A DNA stretch of 64,000 nucleotides from Wolfiporia cocos (GCA_029448655.1 JACCLO010000007.1:3698477-3762476); one strand, 5' to 3'. Positions 40,260 through 50,442 are shown, numbered from the stretch's first letter. Numbers and translations are program-made. The notes: a model not told the origin generated them from the letters alone.

Positions 40260-43200
40260 TTACTTTCCTGTGGAGCCGAATCCACCAGTACCGCGCTCGG
40301 ATTTAATCTTTTCAAAGTAAGATTTTCCGTGTAGCGTAATATGCGGGTCCTTTGCAACTTCGCAGATTAGCTGGGCAATCTTATCGCCGGCCCGAATATC
40401 GATAGATATGTCGGAGTGATTCCGGAGAATGATGATTACTTCGCCTTGATAATCGTGGTCGATAACGCCACCCATTACGTCTATGCCTTTGCGTGCGAGA
40501 CTAGAGCGGGGGGCGATACGTCCGTAAGTGCCGAAAGGTACCTGGATTTTCAGTTTGGTGTTGTATTCCGTCTGCCCGTGAGCTGGCAGAACGTCGCCTG
40601 TTGCAGTGTACAGGTCAAACCCAACCGAGTCCTTGGTTCCTTTTTCCGGCATTCGGCCGCCTTCACCGACTACGATTTTCAAATCCGCGTTTTGGTTAAT
40701 GTCCGCTGACATCCATCCCCCGTCGGGGTGTCTAACCATGCGTTGCTTAGGATCCTTCGCAAATTCTTCGCGATACTGCGGCCAGTCGTCTGGCCACGTG
40801 CATTCGTCGGCTTCCCAGTCGTCGCTGTCAGGGTCGAGGACATGAACTGCTTCTTTCCTTCTAGCTGATCGCCTGAGGGGGACATCCTGCATTGGAATAG
40901 GGTGTGAAGCCTTGTATTCCTGCAAAATGTCGTATGCCGAGTCGAGATCCGCTTCGCGTACCCAGGAGTCGTCATTGATACCGAATCCCTTCCAACGGAT
41001 TCTGTATTCAACTCTTCCTGCGCGGAGACGATGATCTAAGATCTTCTCGACTTCCCATAACTCCTCGCCGTCGACCATTTCTGGTTGAGGCTCTGGTTTT
41101 TTCTGATGCACCGGGTCCTTGTACATGACCAACTTGGAAGCGTGAAATACGGGGTGGTAAGCCCTGTATTGCTCGTCCATGTGTACCCTAAAGGTGACCG
41201 GAGATAATTGTTCAATTATCTTAAATGGTCCCAAATAGCGTGGACTAAGACTTCTTTCGGAGTCTTGCCAGCTACGGGCGTCAACGAGTACTTTGTCGCC
41301 GACTTTAAACGGCACCGAGCGCTTATGTTGATCGTAGTACCAAGACCAGCGTTTGGCAGCCAATTTCATTGCTGCCTTAGCTTGTTCTTGTGCCGACCAT
41401 CTTTCGTAAGCAATGACATTTAGGTCCGTGTATGGTGTTGGACGTAAATTCGTAGGTCCTGCATTAGGGTGCCTTCCTAGTTCGACAAAGAATGGGCTAT
41501 TCTTTGTTGTCTCACTAGCCGCGTTGTTGTACGCGAATTCAGCCGTTGGGAGAAACCATGACCAGTTATCCTTTTGAATAACATCGATGTAACATCTAAG
41601 ATATTGTTCCAGGATCTGGTTAATTCTCTCCGTCTGGCCATCCGCTTGCGGGTGATAGGCGGTTGTCATTGACCGTTGGATTCCCAATTGCTCACACCAT
41701 CCCTTGAATAAGGCGGCTGCGAATTGCGGGCCTCTATCCGAAATGATTTGTTTCGGAAGTCCGTGGTTCGGATAAATCCGAAGGTACAGGAGGTTCGCTA
41801 ATTCTTTTGCCGTTATCTTGTCTGACGTGGGAATGAAGTGTGCTCGTTTGGTAAGCCGGTCCACTATTACCATAATAGCATTGAATTGTTTCAATTCGCC
41901 GCTGGGTGGTAGGTGGACGATAAGGTCAATTGTGACGGTGTCCCAGGGTGCTTCCGGAACTGGGAGCGGTTGCAGGGGTCCGTACGGGGTCTGGTTGTGG
42001 TTCTTCATGCGTTGACATGTGTCACAACCTTCCACGTATTGCTTTACCATCGTGGTCATTCCAGGCCACCAGTAATTACGTGATAGAAGTTCATAGGTCT
42101 TCCATCGTCCGAAGTGTCCGGCCGTCACATGGTCATGATGTAACTCCAGAATCTTCGTGCGCAATTCCTTAGGCTCTTTTGGAACGTACACTTTTCCTCG
42201 TCTGAGGAGTAATCCGGCCTCCATGTTCCATTCCTGGAGATCTTTACCGAATTCCTTGGGACCACTTTTCAGTAGTTCCTGGTAATCCTTGGTAATTTGA
42301 TCGTCCATGAGGGCTTGTCGGATTTGTCGGAGAAGGTCCTCGTCGCCTGATTGTATCTCCTGCTGTGACGCTTCTAGCGCCCTAACCGTAAAGTATTCCG
42401 GTTTCAGCAAAATTTGATCGCGATTGTCGAGTTCCACCCCCTCTTCATGGTCTGGCCTCCGTGACAGAGGATCAGCCGTAAGCATTGTTTTACCGGGTTT
42501 GTGGCACATGGTGAAGTTGAACCTTGTCAGGTAAAGACTCCAACGTGCCTGTCTCCGGGTTAGCCGTTGTGCCGATTTGAAATATGTCAGGTTGAGATGA
42601 TCCGACCATACTTCAAATTTGTGTGGGTGTCCTTCGAGGTAATGTCTCCATTCCTCTAGAGCGCGGATGATTGCGAGCAACTCCTTATCGTAAATCTCAT
42701 AGTTCCTTTCGGGTGCTGATAGAGATTTCGAGTAAAAGGCTACCGGGTGCCAGAGCTTATCCTCCGAAGAGTATTGCGATAGCACTGCACCAGTTGCGTA
42801 ATCGGAAGAATCCGCTTCCACGCGGAACGGGGACTCCTGATCTGGGATCCGGAGTATTGGAGCCGATGTGAAAGCTTCCTTGAGAGTTTGGAAGGCTTCC
42901 GCTTGTTCGGGTCCCCAGTTCCATTGCGTGTTTTTCTTGGACAGTTCGGTTAACGGCTTAACCACTTTGGAGAAATCTTTAATGAACCGACGGTAGTAGT
43001 TGGCGAAGCCAACAAAGGCCTGGACGTCCTTCACCTTGGCAGGTGTAGGCCAGTCCATTACGCCGGCTACCTTCTTAGGGTCCATTTCGACTTTTCCTTT
43101 GGAAATGATCATTCCCAGGTATTCAATACTGCTTTGTTCGAAGAAGCACTTTTCAGGCTTCGCGAACAAGTCGTTGTCTTGCAAGATTTGTAATACTTGC

Positions 43201-44795
43201 TTGACAATACGACGGTGTTCCAACAGGTCGTTTCCGAACACAAGGATGTCGTCTAGGTAGACAATGACCTTTCCTTCTCTGATAAGGTCACCTAGGATAT
43301 CGTTCATCATGTGTTGGAACGTGCTGGGTGCATTACAAAAACCGAAGTACATGACTACGGCTTCGTAAAGGCCGTTAGGCGTAATGAATGCGGTCTTCCA
43401 TTCATCTCCCTCCTTGATTCTTACGTTGTTGTAACCCCAACGCAAGTCGAGCTTCGTAAATATCGAAGCTTGGCTAAGCTTATCGATAAGCTCGTCTATG
43501 CGTGGGAGAGGGTACCTGTTTTTAATGGTCAAGTCGTTCACCTTTCGGTAATCGACTACCATTCGGGCTCCGCCGTCTTTTTTAGGGACGAAGAAGACCG
43601 GACTCGCGATCGGGGATTTCGAGTGTCGGATGTAGCCCTTCCGTAACTCTTCCTGAATCCACTGATCTAGCGAGTTCGCTTCCTGAGGAGACATCTTGTA
43701 TGCCTTACTCGGGGGCGGTAGTACCGCGTCATCGGGGAAGTCGATGGCGTGGTCGTATGGTTTCCGTTCGGGCATTCTTTCGGATGCGCGTTGAGAAAAT
43801 ACCGTGGGACCAAACTCCTGGTATTCTTCCGGAACCAAGGATTTCCATTTCTGGAGATCCGCATCTGTCAGGAATTCATCGTCCGACTTCTCCGTTATCG
43901 ACTGAATGGCATCGATAAGGAGTTCCGTTCCTTCGTCAAGGGTGTTCACCCAAGCGACAAAGGGATTCTCAGGCTCCTCTAAGCCGAGAAAATCTATTGG
44001 AAAGTCATTGATGATCTGATAGATGTTGCGGGGTTCGATTTCATCTTCTTCCTCAGAAATCGAAACCCGTTTGCCATGTTTACATTTTTCCGTACACCGA
44101 TATGTGAAGGTTCCTTCCGGCCAATTGAAGTCCGGGTTGTGTTTCAGGAACCAGTCATATCCGAGGATCACATCCGCATTCTGTACGTCCATTACGTACA
44201 AGAATTCGGTGGACTTGTGTTCCTCGTGCACCATATAAGCTTTTACTGCCATATTGATATTACCGGCGGTATTAGAGGTACCGTCGGCGTTGCGAATCTC
44301 GAGAGGCGAAGGTAGTTTCTGAGTGACTAACTTCTCCTCTTGGACGAGTTTCTTATCTATGACGCTTATTGATGCACCGGTGTCGATTAATGCCATAGCG
44401 TTTACTTTCTTTCCATATACCCATAGTTCTACCTCAATGGAGAATGATTTATTGTCGTCTCGAGAATCGTTTCCATGTACATTATACAAAGTGAAAAACT
44501 TCAGCGCGAGCGGGTCAGGATAAAAGTATTGTACAGGAGGGGCACGTGTAGCTAGTGTCCTTGTCCTCCGGGCAAAGTCCATTGCCGAGTTACCGAATAT
44601 ACCGAGATGGGATACCGGGGGACGTACGACCGCCCTATCTTCCCACAAGATAAGGGGTCTCTGTGAAGCCTCTTCGTAGAGGTGCGCTTCTTCGGGGCGC
44701 TGTACACTCCCAGCCGCTGCGGGGCTGGTGTGTTCTTCACAGAACGTCTTCGAGACGTGTGGTTGGGGCGAGGGGAACCGAGATGGTCCCGACAT
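40260..44795 (-). CDS. pol: Pol polyprotein: PR-RT-RNaseH-IN-chromodomain-dUTPase, family A copy A2
   Basis: Intact, 1511 residues, with the same domain order and catalytic residues as copy A1 (DTGAS, YLDD, integrase D957/D1020/E1056, chromodomain, dUTPase). The dUTPase motifs are DSVGFDLYTA, GRIAPRSSLA, GVIDHDYQG, RAGDKIAQL and RGTGGFGSTG. These cover all five conserved motifs, with the Arg/Ser of motif 2, the Asp of motif 3 and the Gly-rich motif 5. The frame is +1 relative to gag and overlaps it (44737-44795). The few differences from A1 are mostly conservative, which suggests recent selection for function. Confidence 0.97.
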   Translation of the reverse strand: MSGPSRFPSPQPHVSKTFCEEHTSPAAAGSVQRPEEAHLYEEASQRPLILWEDRAVVRPPVSHLGIFGNSAMDFARRTRTLATRAPPVQYFYPDPLALKFFTLYNVHGNDSRDDNKSFSIEVELWVYGKKVNAMALIDTGASISVIDKKLVQEEKLVTQKLPSPLEIRNADGTSNTAGNINMAVKAYMVHEEHKSTEFLYVMDVQNADVILGYDWFLKHNPDFNWPEGTFTYRCTEKCKHGKRVSISEEEDEIEPRNIYQIINDFPIDFLGLEEPENPFVAWVNTLDEGTELLIDAIQSITEKSDDEFLTDADLQKWKSLVPEEYQEFGPTVFSQRASERMPERKPYDHAIDFPDDAVLPPPSKAYKMSPQEANSLDQWIQEELRKGYIRHSKSPIASPVFFVPKKDGGARMVVDYRKVNDLTIKNRYPLPRIDELIDKLSQASIFTKLDLRWGYNNVRIKEGDEWKTAFITPNGLYEAVVMYFGFCNAPSTFQHMMNDILGDLIREGKVIVYLDDILVFGNDLLEHRRIVKQVLQILQDNDLFAKPEKCFFEQSSIEYLGMIISKGKVEMDPKKVAGVMDWPTPAKVKDVQAFVGFANYYRRFIKDFSKVVKPLTELSKKNTQWNWGPEQAEAFQTLKEAFTSAPILRIPDQESPFRVEADSSDYATGAVLSQYSSEDKLWHPVAFYSKSLSAPERNYEIYDKELLAIIRALEEWRHYLEGHPHKFEVWSDHLNLTYFKSAQRLTRRQARWSLYLTRFNFTMCHKPGKTMLTADPLSRRPDHEEGVELDNRDQILLKPEYFTVRALEASQQEIQSGDEDLLRQIRQALMDDQITKDYQELLKSGPKEFGKDLQEWNMEAGLLLRRGKVYVPKEPKELRTKILELHHDHVTAGHFGRWKTYELLSRNYWWPGMTTMVKQYVEGCDTCQRMKNHNQTPYGPLQPLPVPEAPWDTVTIDLIVHLPPSGELKQFNAIMVIVDRLTKRAHFIPTSDKITAKELANLLYLRIYPNHGLPKQIISDRGPQFAAALFKGWCEQLGIQRSMTTAYHPQADGQTERINQILEQYLRCYIDVIQKDNWSWFLPTAEFAYNNAASETTKNSPFFVELGRHPNAGPTNLRPTPYTDLNVIAYERWSAQEQAKAAMKLAAKRWSWYYDQHKRSVPFKVGDKVLVDARSWQDSERSLSPRYLGPFKIIEQLSPVTFRVHMDEQYRAYHPVFHASKLVMYKDPVHQKKPEPQPEMVDGEELWEVEKILDHRLRAGRVEYRIRWKGFGINDDSWVREADLDSAYDILQEYKASHPIPMQDVPLRRSARRKEAVHVLDPDSDDWEADECTWPDDWPQYREEFAKDPKQRMVRHPDGGWMSADINQNADLKIVVGEGGRMPEKGTKDSVGFDLYTATGDVLPAHGQTEYNTKLKIQVPFGTYGRIAPRSSLARKGIDVMGGVIDHDYQGEVIIILRNHSDISIDIRAGDKIAQLICEVAKDPHITLHGKSYFEKIKSERGTGGFGSTGK

Positions 44796-46728
44796 TGGCG
44801 ACGGTGGTGGCGGGGGCCGAGGGTCCTGCTGAGCTTGAGTCAGCCGTCACTTCTTCCCAGATTGTTCGGGCACGATACGTCTTGCCATCCGCGGGGGGCG
44901 CCGAGTACGGCTTCTTGCCAGAAGCCTGTCCCTTTCCACTACCCGAAGGAGCAGCCGTGGTCTTTCCAGACGCGGCAGCTGCATCCTTCGCCCTTTGTTG
45001 TTCGGCCCGCTGAGCAGCAGGCACGAACGTTCCCGCGGCCTTGTCTGCCGCAAGCTTAGGACATTTGTTGAAGTAATGTCCTGTCTGCTTGCAGTATGTG
45101 CAGACGGCGTTGGTGGTGTCGGCGGGGGCTTTGGCGGGCGCCTTTCCTTTGTCCTTCTTTTTCTCCGACTTCTTCGCAGAAGCGGAGGACGTCTCCTTCT
45201 TTTCGGCAGGGGCCGAGTCCTTCTTGCCGGCCTTCTCGAAGATCGAGCCCTTGATCTTGTCTGGATATGACGTTTGGTACATTTCCAGAGCGAAGTCGAT
45301 CAGAGGTTCGATGTCGGTCGGGGCCTTGAAGAACGGAGTCTTGCCGAGGACGTTTAAGGTGTCCTTAACCTTTTCGGGGAGAGTCTCGGTGAATTCCCAC
45401 ACCAGAGTCTCGTTGGCGGTTTCGGAGAGACGGCCGAGGGTGCGGAATCGTTCGCAGTAATTGAAATAGTTCGATTCTGCGAGTTCCTTGCCCTTGGTAC
45501 CGTAGTAGCCGCGAATTTCCTTCTTGGCTATCTCCTTATCCGTCATCTTCCCATATTGCACCATGACTGACTTGGTGAAGTCCTCCCAGGTGCCGAGAGG
45601 TTCACCGTTTCCTGCCTTCTTGATGAGAGGCGAGAAAAATTTGTATGCGTCCCCTGTGACGCGGAAGAGGGCCGTGGTGATACGGTCATGGTCATCGTAG
45701 ACCCTGAGCGTACCGAAGTACAGGCCCATCTTCTCCACCCATTCCTGCGCAGTCACCTTTCCAGATGACCCAGAGAATTCGGGGGGAGGGGGGATTTTCA
45801 GGTTTTGAGGCAGACCTGGAATCTGCGGGGCGACGGCTGCTGCAGCAGCGGCTGCAGCTTGTGCGGCGGCAGCAGCCTCGGCTGCACGGGCTTGAGCAGT
45901 GCCGGGGGCCGGTGCGGGTTCTTCCGGGGGCGTGCGGATGCCGGGAGGGTTGGGAACGGAGGGATTCTTGCGAATTCTCCGAAGTTCCTCGTCAACCTTC
46001 TCCATGCGCTCTGCGAACGCATCCTCGAGGTCGTCCAGCCGGGACCGGTAGTCCTTTCGGAGCTGCTTCTCCATTTCGGAGAGCTTGGCGGTGTACTCCT
46101 GTCGGAGTTCCTTGCCGAGGTCCACCATGGTGGACAATACCTCGTTCCGGACCGAATTGACCGCTTCGTGTAGTTCGTCTTGGGCCTTCTGTTCGATTGC
46201 CCTGGACTGCCCAGCCAGGGAATCGATTCGTTCATGGATACGCTCCAGGCGGGCGTGCACCATTCGACCTAGGGTGTCGGTGGTGTCATGGCTTATGGCC
46301 GCACTTCGTTGTACGGCGGCATCGATGATTGGCCCATGTATGGACCCATCCACCTTGTGGTGTTCCTCCTCAGGAAGGTACGCCTTGAGGTTGTTCTCGA
46401 CAGCGACATTGGTCTGTCGTGTCGGACCCGAAAATTCCATTTCCAGGGTGGTGGCGGGCCCGATAGGGCGAGTTCGACGAGCCGGTGGGTATCCGGCAAT
46501 GGGGGAGCCTGGGCGTGTACCCATGGGGTTGGTCGGAGATTCTCTTTGCGGGGGAGCGAACTCCGGCATTTCCTCTTCCTCTTCCTCTTCTTCTTCCTCG
46601 CTTAGGTGCTCCAGCGTCACCAGTTGCTGGGTTCCCGAGGGACCAGCTACCGGTGTCACCGGGCCTTCTGAACGGAGGCGCATCTTGCGGGGAGCGAGGG
46701 GGGTGCTAACGGAGGAGGTGGAAGACAT
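44737..46728 (-). CDS. gag: Gag polyprotein, family A copy A2 (full length)
   Basis: 663 residues from ATG 46728 (MSSTSSVSTPLAPRKM). Seen in order: a Ser/Thr/Pro-rich N-terminus with a run of ten Glu (about residues 45-54), a long charged coiled coil (about 130-245), Ala-rich linker, capsid-like region (PPPEFSGSSGKVTAQEWVEK onwards), Lys-rich linker and a CX2CX4HX4C zinc knuckle (about 542-555), then a Ser/Ala-rich tail. The tail overlaps the start of pol by 59 nt in another frame. It forms the particle and binds the RNA. Confidence 0.96.
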   Translation of the reverse strand: MSSTSSVSTPLAPRKMRLRSEGPVTPVAGPSGTQQLVTLEHLSEEEEEEEEEEMPEFAPPQRESPTNPMGTRPGSPIAGYPPARRTRPIGPATTLEMEFSGPTRQTNVAVENNLKAYLPEEEHHKVDGSIHGPIIDAAVQRSAAISHDTTDTLGRMVHARLERIHERIDSLAGQSRAIEQKAQDELHEAVNSVRNEVLSTMVDLGKELRQEYTAKLSEMEKQLRKDYRSRLDDLEDAFAERMEKVDEELRRIRKNPSVPNPPGIRTPPEEPAPAPGTAQARAAEAAAAAQAAAAAAAAVAPQIPGLPQNLKIPPPPEFSGSSGKVTAQEWVEKMGLYFGTLRVYDDHDRITTALFRVTGDAYKFFSPLIKKAGNGEPLGTWEDFTKSVMVQYGKMTDKEIAKKEIRGYYGTKGKELAESNYFNYCERFRTLGRLSETANETLVWEFTETLPEKVKDTLNVLGKTPFFKAPTDIEPLIDFALEMYQTSYPDKIKGSIFEKAGKKDSAPAEKKETSSASAKKSEKKKDKGKAPAKAPADTTNAVCTYCKQTGHYFNKCPKLAADKAAGTFVPAAQRAEQQRAKDAAAASGKTTAAPSGSGKGQASGKKPYSAPPADGKTYRARTIWEEVTADSSSAGPSAPATTVANVGTISVPLAPTTRLEDVL

Positions 46729-46872
46729 TTGTGAATCTGTTTGTGACGAATGTTAGTTTCCGGTTACTCATTGTCTTAGATTCTTAAGAAGGGATTGGTT
46801 TTGAAAGCTGCAACTTTCGTTATAGATCACACTCGCACTCTTTTTCAGAGTTAAAAGATGATAGTATTTCTA

Positions 46873-47796
46873 CTATACAATCGCGAGTATATCCTCTTCT
46901 ACCGAAGTAGTTGAGGGCCCTGCCACCTTGTCAGGTGGTGTTACACCGAAGGCAAAAGTAATTTGTAGCGCTACGCATTCTGCTACGATACGAGCCAAGT
47001 CCGTACGCCAATCCAAAAAGGAAATATTGCCGAGCTGTTTGCAATACTTTTTCATAATTCTCCAGTCTCTATTGGTGATCCTTCCCCGTCTCGCTCTATC
47101 CTTTACGTTATCCACCAAATCCTCCAATTCTACTACCATAGTATGGAAACGCATGTCGTTTTCCATATGGAAGCCTGGGTAATTAGGGGGGTGGTTGGCG
47201 AGAGGAGTGAGACGAGTGAGAGTGCCTTCTAGCATGGGAATAACTTGATCGCATGCTTGGAGAAGCTTCTTCTTCCCGAAGACGAGGGAAGGGTCGAGAA
47301 TCTTGTGGTTGGCCGGAACAGAAGGTCCGGCCGCCGGGCTGGAGAGACGGAGGGCCAGTGAAGAAGCTGCTTGCTTGGCTTCCTTTGCGGCTTGTTTGGC
47401 GGCGATTCGCTTATTCAGCTTATCGCGGGCGAGCTTGAGCTTGTTGATTTCGCGGAGTTCGATAAGATTCTCCATGGCGGTAATGGAAGCGGCTAGCTTC
47501 TCTTCCTCTGTCCAGATTCGCTTAGCGAGCGGAACTGGCTTGGAAGGTCGAGGAGCGGGTTTCCCAGCCTCAGCGATGTGCTTTGGCATGTGGACGGGAA
47601 TCTCCCAAAGATGGAGCTTCCCGGTGTAATCTTCCTTTACAGGAAGCGTGTAGGTGACGTCCTCTGCCCGAGGAATGTCGGCGGTGTCGATGCGGCTGAG
47701 AAGGGACCGCTTCGCCGGCTTGACGTAGGGGGCAGTGGAGGAGCCACGTGTGCGACGGGTAACGCGGGGCATGATTCTAGAAAGTGCAGCCTTCAT
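46873..47796 (-). CDS. ORF1, uncharacterised protein upstream of gag (family A)
   Basis: 307 residues, 144 nt before gag. A second Met at residue 9 (MPRVTRRTRGSS) may be the real start. The N-terminus is basic, residues about 95-145 form a Lys/Ala-rich helix or coiled coil (LKLARDKLNKRIAAKQAAKE), and residues about 195-295 look helical and compact (ITNRDWRIMKKYCKQL, then FLDWRTDLARIVAECVALQI). The end is acidic. No known domain is recognised. Family B has a counterpart in the same place with a similar layout (coiled coil, then NRDW/NREM-type helices, acidic end). Confidence 0.8.
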   Translation of the reverse strand: MKAALSRIMPRVTRRTRGSSTAPYVKPAKRSLLSRIDTADIPRAEDVTYTLPVKEDYTGKLHLWEIPVHMPKHIAEAGKPAPRPSKPVPLAKRIWTEEEKLAASITAMENLIELREINKLKLARDKLNKRIAAKQAAKEAKQAASSLALRLSSPAAGPSVPANHKILDPSLVFGKKKLLQACDQVIPMLEGTLTRLTPLANHPPNYPGFHMENDMRFHTMVVELEDLVDNVKDRARRGRITNRDWRIMKKYCKQLGNISFLDWRTDLARIVAECVALQITFAFGVTPPDKVAGPSTTSVEEDILAIV

Positions 47797-48804
47797 GAGA
47801 AACGAAGTTTCCCAGTGATACGTCCAAGAACAGGAATAGAAGGGATTATGTAAGGTAGGGTAGTGGACTCCTTTTCAGGAGCAAAGAAGGTGTACTACGG
47901 GGCATAATTACTCTTATGTTGCGCGCAAACCCTGTGCCGAGATGGCGCGGATATTCGCATGACCCTATCGGTCAGAGGCGCCGACTCCAGGGGTAGAGTT
48001 GCTGACTGCCAGGCCGGTTCCTGGGTCAGATGATTGGGAATCGGATACACGACACCGCCCCGGAGGGACAATGCCGGAAAGTGGCTGGGATTTTACATCC
48101 CTTAGCCTGTCCATGCTTCAACAATGAGGTTGCCGTCTATAGCCACATGGGTGTCACATCAGGGCTAAAAAACCACTGTCGATCTAAGATCGCGAGACAG
48201 CAGCGCTCCACATCCCGAAGGAGTGGGCCACGCGCTTCTCTTCCAATGGGGCCCCAAATCCGTTTGACCCATGCTCGCACGCCGAGCTGCCCGGAGGACT
48301 TATGCTATTGGCTACCGCGAGTGACCTATGGCAGGGTGATTTTTTACGTCACCCCCCTCACTGCTTTTCCCATAACGGGTTCAAAGCAGGTCCCTTACGC
48401 CTGGGAGGCGGCTTTGGAAAATTCCCATGCCATCATAGTGATGACCCTGTGAATAGTGATGGGGCGCTGAACAACGCTTGCCATGACAGGGGGTTGGGCG
48501 CACACGGGCAGACCGTCCCCTTTTTTCCACAGGCGGGTCTTAACCGCGCATAGTCCAAGCTTGTCAGCGAGGACCATGTCTCCTTGACCCTGGAGTCCGG
48601 GTTAGGTAGGCCTCCTGCCTAAAAAGGCGGTGTGGCTTCCCTGGTTGCCAATCCTCTGCCGAGAATGGCGATGTATCCCCCAGATCTCAACTATCACCCC
48701 AATCGCCTTGTCAGGCAGAAAGGGATGTGCGCAGCAACAAGTAATAGCCCCTGTAGGATAGAAACCCAGACCCAAGCGCAAGCGCAAGGGTGGGGGTAGG
48801 GGGG
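47797..48804 (-). other. Leader of element A2 (5' UTR)
   Basis: About 1 kb between the self-priming site and ORF1. Several frames are open for 60-140 codons, but none is conserved in family B or resembles a protein, so I treat it as untranslated. Confidence 0.6.
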
Positions 48805-48815
48805 AGATTTGTTCT
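48805..48815 (-). promoter_or_regulatory. Self-priming primer-binding site of element A2
   Basis: In element orientation the LTR is followed by TA and then AGAACAAATCT. Its exact reverse complement AGATTTGTTCT lies in the same LTR at 48950-48940, 34 nt downstream of the TATA box start (48984). Confidence 0.78.
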
Positions 48816-48817
48816 TA

Positions 48818-49516
48818 TGACACAGACTAGACTGTGGGACTCACACTATAACCTTATAGGCGACTTGAAGGGGTTGCAGAAGGTTGGTGAGGAGGCTAGT
48901 GGGCGCAAGCAGAGATGATATGTAACTGTGCGAATGCAGAGAACAAATCTAAGGCTTATCCGCAGTGATAGCCCTACTTATATACATGCTTTGTTTGGTT
49001 ACCGGTAAGGGAGCCAAACATGAAGGTGGTCTGTGCGCAGACATAACTAATATGGTTAAGTCGTAAACTACAATAGACCATGTGCGCCGGTAATGGCCGC
49101 ACCAGTAAGATCGTTTGTTTGGACCGTAGGTCCATGTTGTGGAAGTGGCTGTAGCTACGTTAGTAAGCCATGCATGTGATTCTTATATACCGGTATCGGA
49201 ATATGAGTAATCGTAAGGGCATTGGCATGTGATAACGAGCGGGCCGCTTATCCAATCGTACTGACATAGCCCGGTATCGGGATATGAGTAAAGCGCGTGA
49301 CACCGGAGGTTAGTCCGCTGAGTCATTGACGCGTACAAGCGTGTTATGTACGTGTTGTTATGACGAGTGGACGTATACCGCGTTGTGTACGTGTTGTTTG
49401 GTTGCGTGTACGTGTAGACGGGCGCTTAGCAGCGTAAATGTCTACAAGGTCGTAGAAATACCAGATAAATAGGTAAAAATACGGGAAAAATAGTGGCATG
49501 TCCCAAATCTGTGACA
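48818..49516 (-). repeat. 5' LTR of A2 with promoter
   Basis: 699 bp. TATATAAG occupies 48984-48977; predicted transcription start 48950. The repeated 20-mer described for A1 is also present. Confidence 0.97.
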
Positions 49517-49521
49517 ATAAA

Positions 49522-49858
49522 CTGAGTGTACCTGCAAAGACCATAACAATTATCAGACACATCTCAAACACACTACCAAGCTGGTTTATATCAGTGGTCT
49601 GGGTACATTTTCATGGCCTGCTAACTAACATCTTTTGTCATACTGGACAAACAAGGACCTACAGTCCCATACACAACCATGATTTGGATCATTCATTATA
49701 GGGCGTCCAAACAAATGTGTGCTTGTCATTACTTGCTTATGCACAGACCATCTAGCTTCAGGGCAGACGATTACTGATCGCTGCACCTTATGTATATAAG
49801 CTTGACTTCTAAGGTGTACTTTCCTTAGAACCGTTTTGTCACACTAATCCAATGTCTT
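49522..49858 (+). other. LTR-like remnant without coding region
   Basis: Contains ATGTATATAAGC near 49790 and a TTTGTCACAC end, like the 3' part of an old LTR. It is CpG-poor. No ends could be paired. Confidence 0.4.
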
Positions 49859-49863
49859 AGTTG

Positions 49864-50439
49864 TGTCACAGAATTCTCTGTGAGGGGTTCTCGACATCCC
49901 TTTCTGTATTGTGGAAGTGCCCCTAGGCATGGGGCTAAGTCTTAGCGTACAGTTTCCTCTCGTCCGCTCCTTGTTATCTTATCAGACCACCCGACCCAGT
50001 AGATTAGCACTGTAGGGTAGCACGCGTCTCAGGTACTTACATCACGGTCACACTATGTACATGTTACATTACGGTAGTTACTCATCATGTGCTCCCTTAG
50101 TTACTGCACACAGGCTATGACTTTAGGGCCAGCCATTAGGTAGTTACCTCATGTATATAAGTATGTCGACTTGTTGCCTTATGCCTCAAGTCTAAGATTC
50201 TCGGCATTAGGGCTTGGCCCTCTTACTCCTTACCTCTCTGTGTGCTGGTGTGGTCCTTACTGGCTCTTTGACTGCTAGTCCGAGGGTCACCACCTTGTTA
50301 TGTCACCTTAGGCCTGGGGAGGCCTATGCAACCTCTGTCACATAGGTTCTAGGATCACTGCTGACGGCGCGGTCGCACCTCGTCTGACGGTTAGGGTCCC
50401 CAGTAGGACCGGTCCCACAGATGTGAGTAGTATGTGTCA
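49864..50439 (+). mobile_element. Solo LTR, family K, related to C (576 bp)
   Basis: It starts TGTCACAG and ends TATGTGTCA, with a perfect target duplication AGTTG at 49859-49863 and 50440-50444. It shares with family C the CACTGTAGGGTAGCACGCG stretch and the region after it. A TATATAAG box near 50155 gives plus orientation. Confidence 0.9.
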
Positions 50440-50442
50440 AGT

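Larger units (their letters stand above)
39522..49516 (-). mobile_element. Complete family A chromovirus, copy A2 (9,995 bp)
   Basis: Two 699-bp LTRs (39522-40220 and 48818-49516) that look identical by eye, with a perfect target duplication ATAAA at 39517-39521 and 49517-49521. Gag, pol and the upstream ORF1 are all open. Order in transcription: LTR, self-priming site, ~1-kb leader, ORF1, gag, pol with dUTPase, polypurine tract, LTR. This is probably a very recent and potentially active insertion. Confidence 0.98.

Noticed and set aside
48030..48452. 140-codon frame in the A2 leader, opposite to the element
   Set aside because: No counterpart in family B, no domain, and on the antisense strand of a 5' UTR.
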